NCBI GenBank assembly: GCA_051002235.1
Contig: JBPCMN010000069.1
Location: forward strand, 1 to 64,000
Reading direction: 5' to 3'
DNA length: 64,000 nt
Source: JBPCMN01 sp013695115
Lineage (GTDB): Bacteria; Actinomycetota; Acidimicrobiia; IMCC26256; JACDBD01
This document shows positions 18,755 through 26,425 of this stretch, piece by piece. The translations under genes and the position numbers were made by a program. The notes below the pieces were generated by a model. The model was not told the origin of the DNA and did not search any database. It was given only the letters and a program-made list of their open reading frames with translations. Position 1 is the stretch's first letter. Each line of letters opens with the position of its first letter.

Positions 18755-19644
18755 TGGACCCGCGCTCGGGACCGGCGGTCGTCGCGCTGGGCGGGGGGCA
18801 CGGTCTCGCGGTCGCGCTGCGCGCCGCCCGCGAGTACGCCGGGTCGGTGACCGCCGTCGTCAGCGTCGCCGACGACGGCGGGTCGTCGGGTCGGCTGCGC
18901 CGCGACTTCGGCGTCCCCGCTCCCGGTGACCTGCGCAAGTGCCTGGTTGCGCTGGCCGGCGGCGACACCCGTTGGCGGGAGGCGTTCGAGTACCGCTTCG
19001 AGGTCGGCGATCTCGGTGGGCACGCGTTGGGCAACCTCGTCATCGTGGGACTCGCGGAGGCGTTCGGTGACTTCGGGGCGGCGGTCGAGGAGGCGGGCCG
19101 GCTGCTGCACGCGGTGGGCTCGGTCGTGCCGGCCACGACCGACGGTGTCGTGCTGAAGGCCGACGTCGAAGGCGAGCCCGTCGAGGGCCAGGTCGCGGTG
19201 GAGAACAGCCCCGGCCGCATCCGTCGGGTCGGGCTCGTGCCCGACGACGCCGACGCCAGCCCCGCCGCGGTCGCGGCGATCGCGGCCGCCGACCAGGTCG
19301 TCCTCGCCCCCGGCTCGCTGTACACGAGCCTGTTGCCGGTGCTGTGCGTCCACCAGCTGTGCGACGCGGTGGCGGCGGCGACGGGGAGCGTCGTCCAGGT
19401 CTCGAACCTGCGCCCGCAGCCGCCCGAAACCGACGGGCTCGACGCCACCGACCACCTGCGGGCCGTGCGCGAGCACGGCGGCCGCGTCGACACGTTCCTC
19501 TACCAGGTGGATGGTGCACTCGCGGCCGACGACAACGCCATCCGCGAGTGGGGGATCGAGCCGGTCGCGGCCGACGTCGCTCGGGCCGACGGCCGGGTGC
19601 ACGACCCATCGAGATTGGCGACGGCCCTGCGGGCTCTGCTGTAG
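18754..19644 (+). CDS. yvcK: Gluconeogenesis factor YvcK (CofD-like)
   Basis: YvcK/CofD-superfamily protein of 296 residues; relatives bind UDP-sugars and are needed for growth on gluconeogenic carbon and for cell-wall homeostasis. Diagnostic segments are VVALGGGHGLAVAL, SVADDGGSSGRLR, FGVPAPGDLRKCL and LAPGSLYTSLLPVL. Its ATG overlaps the rapZ stop. Only 30 nt separate it from gap; the whiA gene usually found there is absent. Confidence 0.93.
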   Translation: MDPRSGPAVVALGGGHGLAVALRAAREYAGSVTAVVSVADDGGSSGRLRRDFGVPAPGDLRKCLVALAGGDTRWREAFEYRFEVGDLGGHALGNLVIVGLAEAFGDFGAAVEEAGRLLHAVGSVVPATTDGVVLKADVEGEPVEGQVAVENSPGRIRRVGLVPDDADASPAAVAAIAAADQVVLAPGSLYTSLLPVLCVHQLCDAVAAATGSVVQVSNLRPQPPETDGLDATDHLRAVREHGGRVDTFLYQVDGALAADDNAIREWGIEPVAADVARADGRVHDPSRLATALRALL

Positions 19645-19674
19645 TCCGATGTCGTGCGACGAGGAGGCAACCAG

Positions 19675-20706
19675 ATGACCGTACGAGTCGGGATCAACGG
19701 GTTCGGGCGGATCGGCCGGTCCTTCTACCGGGCCCAGCTCGACCGGGGGGCCGGCGCCGGCGTCGAGCTCGTCGCGGTCAACGACCCCTTCGGGGACAGC
19801 GCCACCATGGCCTTCCTGCTCAAGCACGACTCCGTGGGCGGCACCCTCCGCAACGAGGTCAAGGCGACCGATGACGGCTTCTCCGTAGACGGTCACGAGG
19901 TGAAGAAGCTCGACGTGAAGGAGCCGGCCGAGATCCCGTGGGAGGACCACGGAGTGGAGGTCGTGATCGAGTCCACCGGTCTGTTCACCGCTCGCGAGAA
20001 GGCGGCCGCCCACCTCGAGGGCGGCGCCAAGCGAGTGATCATCTCCGCCCCCAGCGGCGATGCCGACGCCACCATCTGCATGGGCGTCAACGACAGCGTG
20101 TACGACCCGGCCGCGCACACGGTCCTGTCGAACGCGTCGTGCACGACCAACTGCCTGGCGCCCCTAGCCAAGGTGCTCGACGACCGGTTCGGAATCGACC
20201 ACGGGCTCATCACGACGGTGCACGCGTACACCAGCGACCAGCAGCTCCAGGACCTCGCCACCCCGTCGCGATCGGGGAAGCCCGACCTGCGGCGGATGCG
20301 TGCCGCTGCCCTCTCGATCGTGCCCAACACCACCGGCGCGGCCCGGGCGATCGGGCTCGTGCTGCCGCAACTCAAGGGCCGCCTCGACGGCATGGCGCTG
20401 CGTGTGCCCACGCCGACCGGCTCGATCACCGACTTCGTCGCGAACCTGTCGAAGGACACCTCGGTCGATGAGGTGAACGCCGCGTTCGCCGAGGCCGCCA
20501 ACGACGCCGGCTACCGGGGTGTCCTCGAGTACACCGAGGAGCCGCTGGTATCAGCCGACATCATCGGCAACCCGGCGTCGTGCGTCTTCTCCGCGATCGA
20601 CACCATGGCCAACGGCGACACGGTCAAGGTGTTGGGCTGGTACGATAACGAGTGGGGCTACTCGAACCGGCTCATCGACCTGGTCGAGTTCGTCGGTACG
20701 AAGTAA
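19675..20706 (+). CDS. gap: Glyceraldehyde-3-phosphate dehydrogenase (type I)
   Basis: Glycolytic/gluconeogenic enzyme of 343 residues. The NAD-binding start is RVGINGFGRIGRSFYRA; the catalytic cysteine lies in SNASCTTNCLAPLAK; the active-site histidine is in the TTVHAYTSDQQ segment. GAGGAGG precedes the ATG at 19675, which rules out the in-frame codon at 19654. It heads the glycolytic block gap-pgk-tpiA, whose members are 4 nt apart or overlap. Confidence 0.97.
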   Translation: MTVRVGINGFGRIGRSFYRAQLDRGAGAGVELVAVNDPFGDSATMAFLLKHDSVGGTLRNEVKATDDGFSVDGHEVKKLDVKEPAEIPWEDHGVEVVIESTGLFTAREKAAAHLEGGAKRVIISAPSGDADATICMGVNDSVYDPAAHTVLSNASCTTNCLAPLAKVLDDRFGIDHGLITTVHAYTSDQQLQDLATPSRSGKPDLRRMRAAALSIVPNTTGAARAIGLVLPQLKGRLDGMALRVPTPTGSITDFVANLSKDTSVDEVNAAFAEAANDAGYRGVLEYTEEPLVSADIIGNPASCVFSAIDTMANGDTVKVLGWYDNEWGYSNRLIDLVEFVGTK

Positions 20707-20710
20707 CCGG

Positions 20711-21898
20711 GTGACGCAGCCGCTGCCGCGTCTGGAGGACCTTCCCCTCGCGCGCGGGACACGAGTGCTGATGCGGGCGGACTTCAACGTGCCCCTGCGG
20801 GACGGCACGGTCGAGGACGATCTCCGCATCGCGACGGTGCTGGACACCGTGCGGTGGCTGCGAGAGCACCACGCCGCGGTGGTGGCCTGCGGCCACCTCG
20901 GCCGGCCGAAGGGGAAGCCAGATCCGCAGTTCTCGATGGCGCCGGTAGCGGAACGGCTCGGCGAGCTGCTCGGCACGCAGGTCCCGCTCGCGCCGGCGAC
21001 GATCGTCGGGCCGAAGGTGCATCCGCTGGCCGCGACCCTGGCGCCTGGCGAGGTGCTCATGCTCGAGAACCTGCGGTTCCACCCGGGCGAGACCGACAAC
21101 GACCCCGCGTTCGCGGTGAACCTGTCGGAGCTCGGCGACGTGTACGTGAACGAGGCGTTCGGCGCGTCGCACCGAGCCCACGCGTCGATCGTCGGCCCGC
21201 CCCGGGTGCTGCCGAGCGCCGGCGGGCGCCTGCTCTTCCGCGAGGTCGAGGTCCTGTCACAGTTGCTCACCGAGCCCGCCCACCCGTCCGTGGCGGTGCT
21301 GGGCGGAGCGAAGGTCAGCGACAAGCTCGGGGTGATCGACGCCCTGCTCGACCGGTGCGACACCATCCTGGTGGGGGGCGCGATGGCGTTCACGTTCCTC
21401 GTCGCCCGGGGCGGTGACGTCGGCGACTCGCTCGTCGAGCCGGACATGGTGGGGGAGTGCAAACGGCTCCTCGAGACCGATCGGGTCCGCATCCCCGTCG
21501 ACGTCGTCATCGCCCAGGACGTGACCGACGACGCCGAGACCCGCATCGTGTCCGCCGGCGCGATCCCCGCCGGGTGGAAGGGCCTCGACATCGGGCCCGA
21601 GACCGCGGCGATCTTCGCCGACGAGATCGGCGCGGCCGCCACTGTGCTGTGGAACGGGCCCATGGGCGTCTTCGAGGTCGCGCCGTTCGCCGCCGGGACG
21701 CATACGGTTGCCGAGGCTGTAGCGGATGCGGGTGCCTTCACGGTGGTCGGTGGGGGCGACAGCGCCGCCGCCGTACGCCAGATGGGAGTGGCTGATCAGA
21801 TCGGGCACGTGAGCACCGGTGGCGGTGCGACGCTCGAGTTCATCGAGCGCGGCGACCTCCCCGGTCTCGCCGCGCTCCGGGAGGGGAGGAAGCGCTGA
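20711..21898 (+). CDS. pgk: Phosphoglycerate kinase
   Basis: Transfers phosphate from 1,3-bisphosphoglycerate to ADP (395 residues). The family signature VLMRADFNVPLRDG is at the N-terminus, and GHLGRPKG, LLENLRFHPGE-like (MLENLRFHPGE), AVLGGAKVSDKLGVID and the C-terminal VGGGDSAAAVRQMG are present. The GTG at 20711 follows the gap stop by 4 nt, while its end overlaps tpiA (TGATG), showing one operon. Confidence 0.97.
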   Translation: MTQPLPRLEDLPLARGTRVLMRADFNVPLRDGTVEDDLRIATVLDTVRWLREHHAAVVACGHLGRPKGKPDPQFSMAPVAERLGELLGTQVPLAPATIVGPKVHPLAATLAPGEVLMLENLRFHPGETDNDPAFAVNLSELGDVYVNEAFGASHRAHASIVGPPRVLPSAGGRLLFREVEVLSQLLTEPAHPSVAVLGGAKVSDKLGVIDALLDRCDTILVGGAMAFTFLVARGGDVGDSLVEPDMVGECKRLLETDRVRIPVDVVIAQDVTDDAETRIVSAGAIPAGWKGLDIGPETAAIFADEIGAAATVLWNGPMGVFEVAPFAAGTHTVAEAVADAGAFTVVGGGDSAAAVRQMGVADQIGHVSTGGGATLEFIERGDLPGLAALREGRKR

Positions 21899-22668
21899 TG
21901 CCCGAGCGGCAGCCGATCATGGCGGGCAACTGGAAGATGCACCACACGCACCTGGAGGCGATCCAGGTCGTCCAGAAGCTCTCGTACCAGCTCGACGAGA
22001 AGGACTACGACGGCTGCGAGGTCGTCGTCTGCCCGGCGTTCACCGCGCTGCGCTCGGTCCAGACGGTGCTCGAGGCCGACCGCATCCCCATCGCGCTCGG
22101 CGCCCAGGACGTGCACTGGAAGGAGCAGGGCGCGTTCACCGGCGAGGTCAGCCCGGTCATGCTGGCCAAGCTCAACGTGTCGTACGTCATCGTGGGGCAC
22201 TCGGAGCGGCGCGAGCTCTTCGGTGAGACCGACGAGACCGTGAGCCTGAAGCTCAAGGCCGTGCTCAAGCACGGCATGTCGCCCATCGTCTGCGTCGGCG
22301 AGACGCTCGACGAGCGCGAGGCCGGGCGCACCGACACCAAGGTGAGCGGCCAGATCCGGGCCGGCTTCGCCGGGGTCAGGGGCGAGGACCCGCTCCGGTG
22401 CGTCGTCGCCTACGAGCCCATCTGGGCCATCGGGACCGGGCGCAACGCGACGCCCGAGGACGCCAGCGCGACGATCGCGGTGATCCGCCAGACGCTTCGG
22501 GAGCTCTACAAGGGCGACGCCGACGAGATCCGCATCCAGTACGGCGGCAGCGTGAAGCCCGGGAACATCGCCGACCTGATGGCGATGCCCGAGATCGACG
22601 GCGCCCTCGTGGGCGGCGCGTCGCTCGACCCGGTCGATTTCTCCCGGCTCATCAAGTACCGGGCCTGA
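21898..22668 (+). CDS. tpiA: Triosephosphate isomerase
   Basis: Interconverts dihydroxyacetone phosphate and glyceraldehyde 3-phosphate (256 residues, TIM barrel). The substrate-binding lysine is in MAGNWKMHHTH, the catalytic histidine in IVGHSERRELFGE, the catalytic glutamate in VAYEPIWAIGTG, and the phosphate loop in YGGSVKPGN. Overlaps the end of pgk by one base. Confidence 0.97.
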   Translation: MPERQPIMAGNWKMHHTHLEAIQVVQKLSYQLDEKDYDGCEVVVCPAFTALRSVQTVLEADRIPIALGAQDVHWKEQGAFTGEVSPVMLAKLNVSYVIVGHSERRELFGETDETVSLKLKAVLKHGMSPIVCVGETLDEREAGRTDTKVSGQIRAGFAGVRGEDPLRCVVAYEPIWAIGTGRNATPEDASATIAVIRQTLRELYKGDADEIRIQYGGSVKPGNIADLMAMPEIDGALVGGASLDPVDFSRLIKYRA

Positions 22669-22672
22669 GCGG

Positions 22673-22678
22673 TAGGAT
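22673..22678 (+). promoter_or_regulatory. -10 element, probable leaderless secG promoter
   Basis: TAGGAT ends 8 nt before the secG GTG and would allow secG to be transcribed separately from the glycolytic operon. Confidence 0.45.
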
Positions 22679-22686
22679 CTCGGGCC

Positions 22687-22920
22687 GTGATCAACGTCAT
22701 CCTCATCGGGTTCCAGATCCTGACGTCGTCGCTGCTGATCCTGTTCATCCTGCTCCACGCCGGGCGGGGCGGCGGCCTCTCCGACATGTTCGGCGGCCAG
22801 ATGGGCGGCTCCATGGCCGGCTCGACCGTCGTCGAGCGCAACCTCGATCGCCTCACGATCATCACCGCGGTCGTATTCACGTTCGCGACCGTGCTCCTCG
22901 CGCTCCGCCTCAACAGCTGA
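22687..22920 (+). CDS. secG: Preprotein translocase subunit SecG
   Basis: Small membrane subunit of the SecYEG export channel (77 residues). Two transmembrane helices flank the conserved LHAGRGGGLSDMFGGQ loop, the hallmark of SecG. The GTG start is 18 nt after tpiA. The tpiA-secG order followed by a tRNA gene is common in actinobacteria. Confidence 0.93.
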   Translation: MINVILIGFQILTSSLLILFILLHAGRGGGLSDMFGGQMGGSMAGSTVVERNLDRLTIITAVVFTFATVLLALRLNS

Positions 22921-22953
22921 CGCGCTTCCTCTTCGGGCGCGCAGGCGCGGCGG

Positions 22954-22959
22954 TACAAT
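22954..22959 (+). promoter_or_regulatory. -10 element of the tRNA-Leu promoter
   Basis: TACAAT ends 9 nt before the mature 5' end of tRNA-Leu, the expected distance for transcription starting just upstream of the tRNA. The -35 is not obvious. Confidence 0.5.
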
Positions 22960-22968
22960 CTCTTCCTC

Positions 22969-23052
22969 GTCGGAGTGGCGGAATCGGCAGACGCGCTAGC
23001 TTGAGGGGCTAGTGCCCGCAAGGGCGTGGGGGTTCAAGTCCCCCCTCCGACA
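22969..23052 (+). tRNA. tRNA-Leu (anticodon GAG)
   Basis: A complete cloverleaf can be folded: acceptor GTCGGAG pairs with CTCCGAC, the anticodon stem CTAGC/GCTAG encloses loop TTGAGGG (anticodon GAG, reading CUC/CUU), a long type-II variable arm follows, and the T arm contains GGTTCAAGTCC. The discriminator base is A; CCA is not encoded (CCG follows). Its 3' part is the integration target that recurs through the next 23 kb. Confidence 0.93.
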
Positions 23053-23053
23053 C
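22999..23053 (+). repeat. Integration (att) core inside tRNA-Leu
   Basis: This 55-bp segment, running from the anticodon arm to one base past the discriminator, is repeated without mismatch at 40,480-40,534. Perfect repeats of a tRNA 3' half are the classic footprint of integrase-mediated insertion. Confidence 0.85.
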
Positions 23054-23089
23054 CGATCGTGTACAACGGGGCAGCCCTCACCGGCACGA

Positions 23090-24058
23090 TCAGACGACAA
23101 GAGTGGGCGCATTGCTGAGAATGCTTTCCGCCTCGGACTCGAGCATCCGCACGATGTCGGCGGCGGGCAGTAGCTCGCCGATGAGCCCAGCGCTCTGGCC
23201 TCCGACTACGACGAGCTCTTCCAGCTTGCCCTCGGTCGCGGCGGTCGCGAGTTCGGTCAGCGCCGGGGTTGGATCAGCACTGATCTCGTCCCGGCGCTGC
23301 TGCCAGGCGTCGGTGAACGCTGTACGCAGGGCGCGCACCCGCGTGCCGTAGCCCAGTGCCCCCGGATTCGGCCTGAGGTCGTTGAAGAAGTCGAGCTGCA
23401 CCCATGTTTCGGAGGCCGAAGTGAGGATCGCCCGCTTCCAGATGTGCCCGACGGGCGATTCCTCCGAGGCGAGGAAGCGGGTCCCGAGGTTGACGCCCGC
23501 TGCTCCGAGAACGAGCGCAGCGGCGACGCCACGACCGTCGGCGATTCCGCCGGCTGCGAGGACCGGCACCGGGCGGACGGCATCAACGACCTGAGGGACC
23601 AGGGCGAGCGTGGCGACGCTCCCGCCGTAGCCTCCGGCCTCTGCTCCTTGGGCGACGATGATGTCGGCGCCGTGATCGACGGCAACCTCAGCCTGCTGGA
23701 CCGTGGTGACCTGTTGCATGACCAGACTGCCCACATCGTGGGCCTTCTTCATGAGTTCGCCGGCGTCATCCAGCGCGAACGACACAACCGCGGGAGCAGC
23801 TTCGAGCGTGAGTTCGAACCCGATGTAGTCGAGATCGGGTACAACGTGGTTCAGCGCGAACGGCTGCTCGGTCGAGTCGCTGAGTTCTGCGACGTCGCGG
23901 CGTAGCTGTTCCACCGGTCGCTGCCAGGCACCGAGGCTGCCGAGGCCACCGGCGTTGGACACGGCTGCGGCGAGGGCCGGTGAAGTGAAGATGCTCATCC
24001 CGGCCTGGACCACAGGCACGTCGATGCCCACCAGGTCACACAGTGCCGTGTGCAGCAT
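23090..24058 (-). CDS. Nitronate monooxygenase family protein (NPD-like)
   Basis: FMN-dependent TIM-barrel protein of 322 residues related to 2-nitropropane dioxygenase/nitronate monooxygenase. Visible family features are VPVVQAGMSIFTSPALAAAV at the N-terminus, AQGAEAGGYGGS with VPVLAAGGIADGRGVAAAL (flavin phosphate binding), and GTRFLASEES. It probably oxidises alkyl nitronates, but many relatives have other or unknown substrates. It is the first gene after the tRNA, reads back toward it, and its stop lies 37 bp from the att core. Confidence 0.85.
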   Translation of the reverse strand: MLHTALCDLVGIDVPVVQAGMSIFTSPALAAAVSNAGGLGSLGAWQRPVEQLRRDVAELSDSTEQPFALNHVVPDLDYIGFELTLEAAPAVVSFALDDAGELMKKAHDVGSLVMQQVTTVQQAEVAVDHGADIIVAQGAEAGGYGGSVATLALVPQVVDAVRPVPVLAAGGIADGRGVAAALVLGAAGVNLGTRFLASEESPVGHIWKRAILTSASETWVQLDFFNDLRPNPGALGYGTRVRALRTAFTDAWQQRRDEISADPTPALTELATAATEGKLEELVVVGGQSAGLIGELLPAADIVRMLESEAESILSNAPTLVV

Positions 24059-24251
24059 GGATCCCTCGCCAGAGTGGAGCTCGGCTCGCGCTCGGCGAAT
24101 CTAGTCATGCTCGGAGACGTCGGCCGGCCGTTCCCGCGGCGGCCGCGTGCGCTTTCGGTCTCGTAGCTCGAGAGGCGAACGCGCAGACGGCGTGGACCTG
24201 ACGTGATAGCTGAAGGTTTCCTCGACGAACCTTCGCACGAAAACGCGACCA

Positions 24252-24290
24252 CCCCACCCGTCACCGGTTCTCTGCCGATGACGGGTGGGG
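24252..24290 (-). terminator. Intrinsic terminator of secreted-protein gene A
   Basis: Perfect 12-bp arms (CCCCACCCGTCA and its complement) enclose a 15-nt loop, and in the minus direction the hairpin is followed closely by TTTT. It lies 27 bp past the stop of the gene at 24,317. The same hairpin is conserved in cassette B. Confidence 0.65.
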
Positions 24291-24316
24291 CGAGCGAACT
24301 CCGACGTAGGGCTCCG

Positions 24317-24844
24317 TTAGAGCGGGCTGTCGAATCTGTGACAGCCGTAGTACTCGAAGGGGACACCGATGTCAGGAAGGTACGTGTACTGCCGACTCGG
24401 CGGGTCGGTGGGACAAGGCTGACCCTGGAACAGGTCGGCTCTGATGTTGAACTCCGTTCCAAGGAACGGCGCGTCGGTAGATGCCGGGTCCGTCGTGTCG
24501 AAGACGAGGACGGTGAACGTCTCCGCGTCGCCGGAGGTGACGCTCGCGAGCACCCCGGGGCCTGCGCAGTGCACAGCGTGTACCACGTATAGGCAGTCCC
24601 AACCCACGGCGTCGAGGGCTGCGGGACTGACGCCATTCGCGGCCCAGGGGTTGACCGAAGGCGACTCGGTGCCGGCGGCTGCTCCCCGTCCGTTTACGGC
24701 CGAGGCAACTGTCGGTTTGGTCGGATTGGTCGCGTTGGCGCTCCTTGGGCTGACGGTCGTGAACAGCGCCAGGATCCCGAGAGCGAGCACGACGACCACG
24801 GTCAGCGCCGCGAGTCGGTGTCGATGCAGAGAGATGAGGTGCAT
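24317..24844 (-). CDS. Small exported protein of cassette A, unknown function
   Basis: A 175-residue protein with an N-terminal membrane anchor or signal peptide (RLAALTVVVVLALGILALFT) and a conserved outer part starting at WDCLYVVHAVHCAGPG, through TFTVLVFDTTDP and NIRADLFQGQPCPTDP to YTYLPDIGVPFEYYGCH. Four cysteines (two near HAVHC, one in QPCP, one in YYGCH) are shared with the paralogue at 40,707 and suggest disulfides. AAGGAAAGG precedes the ATG at 24844. It is divergent from the SARP-hydrolase-cyclase gene, here a pseudogene; the pairing is repeated intact in cassette B, so the two products probably work together. Confidence 0.75.
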   Translation of the reverse strand: MHLISLHRHRLAALTVVVVLALGILALFTTVSPRSANATNPTKPTVASAVNGRGAAAGTESPSVNPWAANGVSPAALDAVGWDCLYVVHAVHCAGPGVLASVTSGDAETFTVLVFDTTDPASTDAPFLGTEFNIRADLFQGQPCPTDPPSRQYTYLPDIGVPFEYYGCHRFDSPL

Positions 24845-24940
24845 GGCGTACGCCTTTCCTTGGGTGGAAGTTCGGGTGAGTACCCGGACTTCGGTCTTCG
24901 TGTGACGCGATCGTGCGCTGAGGGGCTCTCGCGTCACTCC

Positions 24941-25067
24941 CGCGTGATCTGTTTCGACAAGCGAGGAACGGGGATGTCCGATCCGGTTCCCGCGCATGCG
25001 CTGCCGACTCTGGAGCAGCGGATGGATGACGTTCGGGCGGTGCTCGACGCGGTCGGTTCGGAGCAGG
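24941..25067 (+). pseudogene. 5' remnant of hydrolase-cyclase gene A
   Basis: Encodes RVICFDKRGTGMSDPV through LEQRMDDVRAVLDAVGSEQ, matching residues about 344-385 of the intact paralogue at 41,424. The preceding SARP regulator and the first part of the hydrolase have been deleted: the divergent promoter region joins directly to the hydrolase core. The coding sequence stops at the IS insertion point. Confidence 0.8.
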
Positions 25068-25113
25068 TGAGCATCCCCCCTTTCTGTGGAGGCATCACCT
25101 ATGAGGAGATGTC

Positions 25114-25401
25114 ATGACGGAGAGACGGAGGTTCGATCCGGAGTTCCGTGAGGGTGCGGTCCGGATCGTGAGGGAGACGGGCAAGCCGATCGCGGTGGTC
25201 GCTCGGGATCTCGGGATCGGGGCGGGCACGCTTGGGAACTGGGTCAAGAACGATCGCGTCGAACGCGGTGAGGCCGAGGGGCTGACGTTCGATGATCGTG
25301 GCGAGTTGACGCGGCTGCGCAAGCGGGTCGCGGAGCTCGAGATGGAGCGTGATGTCCTCAAACGATCGGTGGTCCTGTGGGTCAAGGAGGCGACGCGATG
25401 A
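25114..25401 (+). CDS. IS3-family transposase OrfA
   Basis: A 95-residue helix-turn-helix protein that binds the IS ends (FDPEFREGAVRIVRETGKPI, then DLGIGAGTLGNWVKND), with a leucine-zipper-like tail (LTRLRKRVAELEMERDVLKR) for oligomerisation. Its stop overlaps the OrfB ATG (ATGA). OrfB is in the -1 frame, so a programmed frameshift could make the OrfAB transposase. Confidence 0.9.
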   Translation: MTERRRFDPEFREGAVRIVRETGKPIAVVARDLGIGAGTLGNWVKNDRVERGEAEGLTFDDRGELTRLRKRVAELEMERDVLKRSVVLWVKEATR

Positions 25402-26291
25402 GCGTGGCGTCGCATATCGCCTCCCAGAGGACCGAGCACGGTGTTCCCCATGCGGTCGCGTGTCGGGCCCTGGGGGTGAGCGAGTCCTGGTTCTACAAGT
25501 GGCACCACCGGCCCCCGACGCCACGCCAACGACGACGGGTCGCGCTGGTCGAGGCGATCACCGAGGCGTTCGAGGCGTCGGGGCGGACCTATGGCTCCCC
25601 GCGGGTCCACGTCGAGCTGCGGGACCAGGGCTGGACGGTCAACGAGAAGACGGTGGCTCGGCTCATGGCCACCGAGGGCCTGGTCGCCCGAGCCAAGAAG
25701 CGCCGGCGCAGTCTGACCCGCCCCGACACGCGCGCAGTGCCGTTTGCGGACCTGGTCCGGCGGGACTTCTCGGCCCCGGCCCCCGATGTGACCTGGTGCG
25801 GGGATCTCAAGGTCATCGACACGCTCGAGGGACCGTTGTATCTGGGGACGGTCGAGGACCTGTTCTCCCGGCGGCTGTTGGGCTTCGCGATGAGCGAACA
25901 TCCCGACGCGGCCCTGGCCCGTGACGCGATCCACATGGCCGTCGCGGTGCGCGGCGGGGACGTCGCCGGCGTGATCTTCCATTCGGATCGCGGGTCGACC
26001 TACACCGCGGACCTGTTCACCAGCGCGTGCACCAAGCTGAAGATCCGCCAGTCCATGGGCCGGGTCGGCTCCGCGCTCGACAACGCGGCGGCCGAGTCGT
26101 TCTTCTCGACGCTCGAACACGAGCGGCTGACCCGACGAACGTACGCGACGCGAGCCGAAGCCCGTCGAGATGTCGCCCGCTGGATCGACGAGTTCTACAA
26201 CCCGCGTCGACGACACAGCACCTGCGGCATGCTCTCGCCCGTCGCGTACGAGCACGCTCACGCAGCGCAACTCGCACGGACCGCCGCGTGA
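25398..26291 (+). CDS. IS3-family transposase OrfB (DDE integrase)
   Basis: Catalytic subunit of 297 residues. An HTH_21-type N-terminus (YGSPRVHVELRDQG) is followed by an rve domain with the DDE triad: the first Asp in DVTWCGDLKVI, the second in FHSDRGSTYTA, and the Glu in NAAAESFFSTLEHE, with the usual C-terminal YNPRRRHSTCGMLSP. The frame is complete, so the element may still be active. Confidence 0.92.
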   Translation: MSVASHIASQRTEHGVPHAVACRALGVSESWFYKWHHRPPTPRQRRRVALVEAITEAFEASGRTYGSPRVHVELRDQGWTVNEKTVARLMATEGLVARAKKRRRSLTRPDTRAVPFADLVRRDFSAPAPDVTWCGDLKVIDTLEGPLYLGTVEDLFSRRLLGFAMSEHPDAALARDAIHMAVAVRGGDVAGVIFHSDRGSTYTADLFTSACTKLKIRQSMGRVGSALDNAAAESFFSTLEHERLTRRTYATRAEARRDVARWIDEFYNPRRRHSTCGMLSPVAYEHAHAAQLARTAA

Positions 26292-26425
26292 ACGTCAAAC
26301 CGAGCGCGCGTGCGACGCTGTGTTGCGATCTCAGCCACGTTGACGAACGCGCTGGCACCAGACACCCGGCCGCGCGATCGTTCACCCAACCCAACACAAC
26401 CCTCCACGATCAGGGGGGAAGCTCA

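Larger units (their letters stand above)
25068..26425 (+). mobile_element. IS3-family insertion sequence (1,358 bp)
   Basis: Ends are 25-bp imperfect inverted repeats starting TGAGC (20 of 25 positions match). A 4-bp target duplication CAGG flanks it (25064-25067 and 26426-26429). Removing the element and one CAGG restores the hydrolase frame (GSEQAAVVGVSEGG), matching the intact paralogue. Overlapping orfA and orfB and a 4-bp duplication fit the IS3 family, possibly its IS407 group. Confidence 0.9.

Noticed and set aside
24883..24904. Shared CTTCGGTCTTCGTG motif at both cassettes and at 61,092-61,105 as a common operator
   Set aside because: At 61.1 kb the bases are the upstream end of an alternative reading frame of the PepSY-like gene, and two cassette copies are paralogous by descent, so independent recurrence is not shown.
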